A stretch of DNA of 64,000 nucleotides from Ceratotherium simum simum (taxonomy: Eukaryota > Chordata > Mammalia > Perissodactyla > Rhinocerotidae): NCBI RefSeq assembly GCF_000283155.1, contig NW_004454216.1, positions 3,463,456 through 3,527,455 of the forward strand, read 5' to 3'. Below, piece after piece: positions 63,180-64,000 of this stretch; position 1 is the first letter of the stretch; each line of letters begins with the position of its first letter. The notes below the pieces were generated by a model, which ran no database searches, was not told where the DNA came from, and was given only the letters and a program-made list of their open reading frames with translations. The translations under genes and the position numbers were made by a program.

Positions 63180-64000
63180 AAAAATTTAAAGCAGCGATTA
63201 TAAATGTGTTTAAAGAACTAAAGGAAATTGTATTAAACGAAGAGAAGGAATATATGACGACAATGTCTCATTAAATAGAGGGTATCAATAAAGAGAGAAA
63301 TTATAAAAAAAAGAATTACAAATGAAAATTCTGCTGTTGAAAAGTATAATAACTGAAATAAAGAATTCAGTAGAGAGGATTAACAGTAGATTTAAACTAG
63401 CAGAAGAAAGACTAGAGGAACTTGAAGATAGATCAATAAAGATTATATAATCTAAAGAACTGAGAGAAAAAAGAATGAACAAAAATGAACAGAACCTCAG
63501 AAAAATGTGAGGCACCATTGAGCACACCAACATATGTGCAACAAGAGTTCCAGGAGAGAAAAAAGAGAAAGGAGCAGAAAAATTATTTGAAGAAATGATG
63601 GCTGAAAAATTTTTGAACTTGATGATAAAATATTAATTTACACATTCAAGAGGCTCAAAGAACTCCAAGTAGCACATAGACAAAATGATCCACGTGGAGA
63701 TACTTTATAGTAAAAATTTTGAAAGACAAAGAGAAAATCTTGAAAGACAACTTGTCATGTACAAGGGAACTCTAATAAGATTAACAGATTTCTTATCTGA
63801 AATGAAGGAGAAGGGAGTGGGGTAATATATCCAAACTATTGAAAGTGAAAAACAATAACAATGACAACAATAAACCCTGTCAACCAAGAATCTTATATCC
63901 AGCAAAATTGCCTTTGAAAAATATGAAGGTGAAATTAAGACTTTCCTAGATAAAGAAAAACAGAGATTTTATTTCTAGCAGATCCTCCTTCAAGAAATAC
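63180..64000 (+). pseudogene. L1 ORF1 relic (RNA-binding protein), truncated by window end
   Basis: This is the L1 ORF1 coding region, whose product is a trimeric coiled-coil RNA chaperone that coats L1 RNA in the cytoplasm. Recognisable in order: the end of the coiled coil (AEERLEELEDRS), the RRM-type domain (NICATRVPGE-, GAEKLFEEMMAEKFLNL), and the C-terminal domain (MYKGTLIRLTDFLSEM, GEIKTFLDKEKQ). Stops and frame changes occur repeatedly, for example just after EDRSIKII, so it is a pseudogene. It continues past the window. HAL1, an ORF1-only L1 relative, is an alternative. Confidence 0.8.

Overview
This window is non-coding nuclear DNA from a placental mammal, very probably an equid or another perissodactyl. 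The main evidence is seven copies of one tRNA-derived SINE that matches the equine repetitive element (ERE) family. It has a GGGGCYGGCC head, an A/B-box tRNA-like part, a CCATATAAAGTRGAGGAAGATG body and an AGCTCAGGGCTGATCTTCCTCAC tail. I saw no Alu, B1/B2, carnivore SINEC or ruminant Bov SINE. The base is AT-rich, with old MIR, L2, MER5A, MER20, Tigger, MaLR and L1M fossils. I found no convincing protein-coding exon, functional RNA gene, CpG-island promoter or CRISPR array. Family names come from memory of consensus sequences, not from a database search, and most repeat ends are good to about 10-30 bases.

Layout. 1-6.1 kb: MIR and antisense L2 fragments with much unassigned sequence. 6.1-7.5 kb: an antisense L1 3' UTR holding an ERE, followed by a MaLR-type LTR. 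9.7-18.8 kb: sense L2, an ERE, MER5A and MIR pieces around a repeat-poor stretch (11.5-15.2 kb). 19-21.3 kb: an (AC)n microsatellite, an unexplained block, a 60-bp-period degenerate tandem repeat and a possible LTR. 21.5-22.8 kb: an L1 3' end holding two later insertions. 25-29.4 kb: MIRs, an ERE, MER20, and an antisense L1 split by an ERE and followed by two L1M 3' ends. 31.9-36.5 kb: MER5A with a 43-bp L1 tail inside it, L1M pieces, a long purine microsatellite containing a 355-base assembly gap, an ERE and antisense L1. 39.5-48.8 kb: two TA-flanked Tigger-like elements, antisense L2 and L1, the youngest-looking ERE, and MER5A. 48.8-54.3 kb: L1 5' UTR, an antisense L1 split by a Tigger-like element, and two LTRs. 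54.4-61.6 kb: a sense L1 interrupted by a complete MaLR provirus and by an antisense L1 tail. 61.7-64 kb: the 5' UTR and ORF1 of another L1 that runs off the window.

No genes work together here. The content is a record of successive transposition. Nesting gives a relative order: L2/MIR/MER5A and L1M are the hosts, MaLR and Tigger inserted into L1, and the EREs are latest, several with recognisable target-site duplications (TSDs). I did not find a previously undescribed biological system. The points most worth checking are the ERE with an exact 31-bp tail duplication, the tiny L1 tail insertions with TSDs, the intact-layout MaLR provirus in L1 ORF2, the repeat-bearing possible LTR at 20.5-21.2 kb, and the unexplained block before it.
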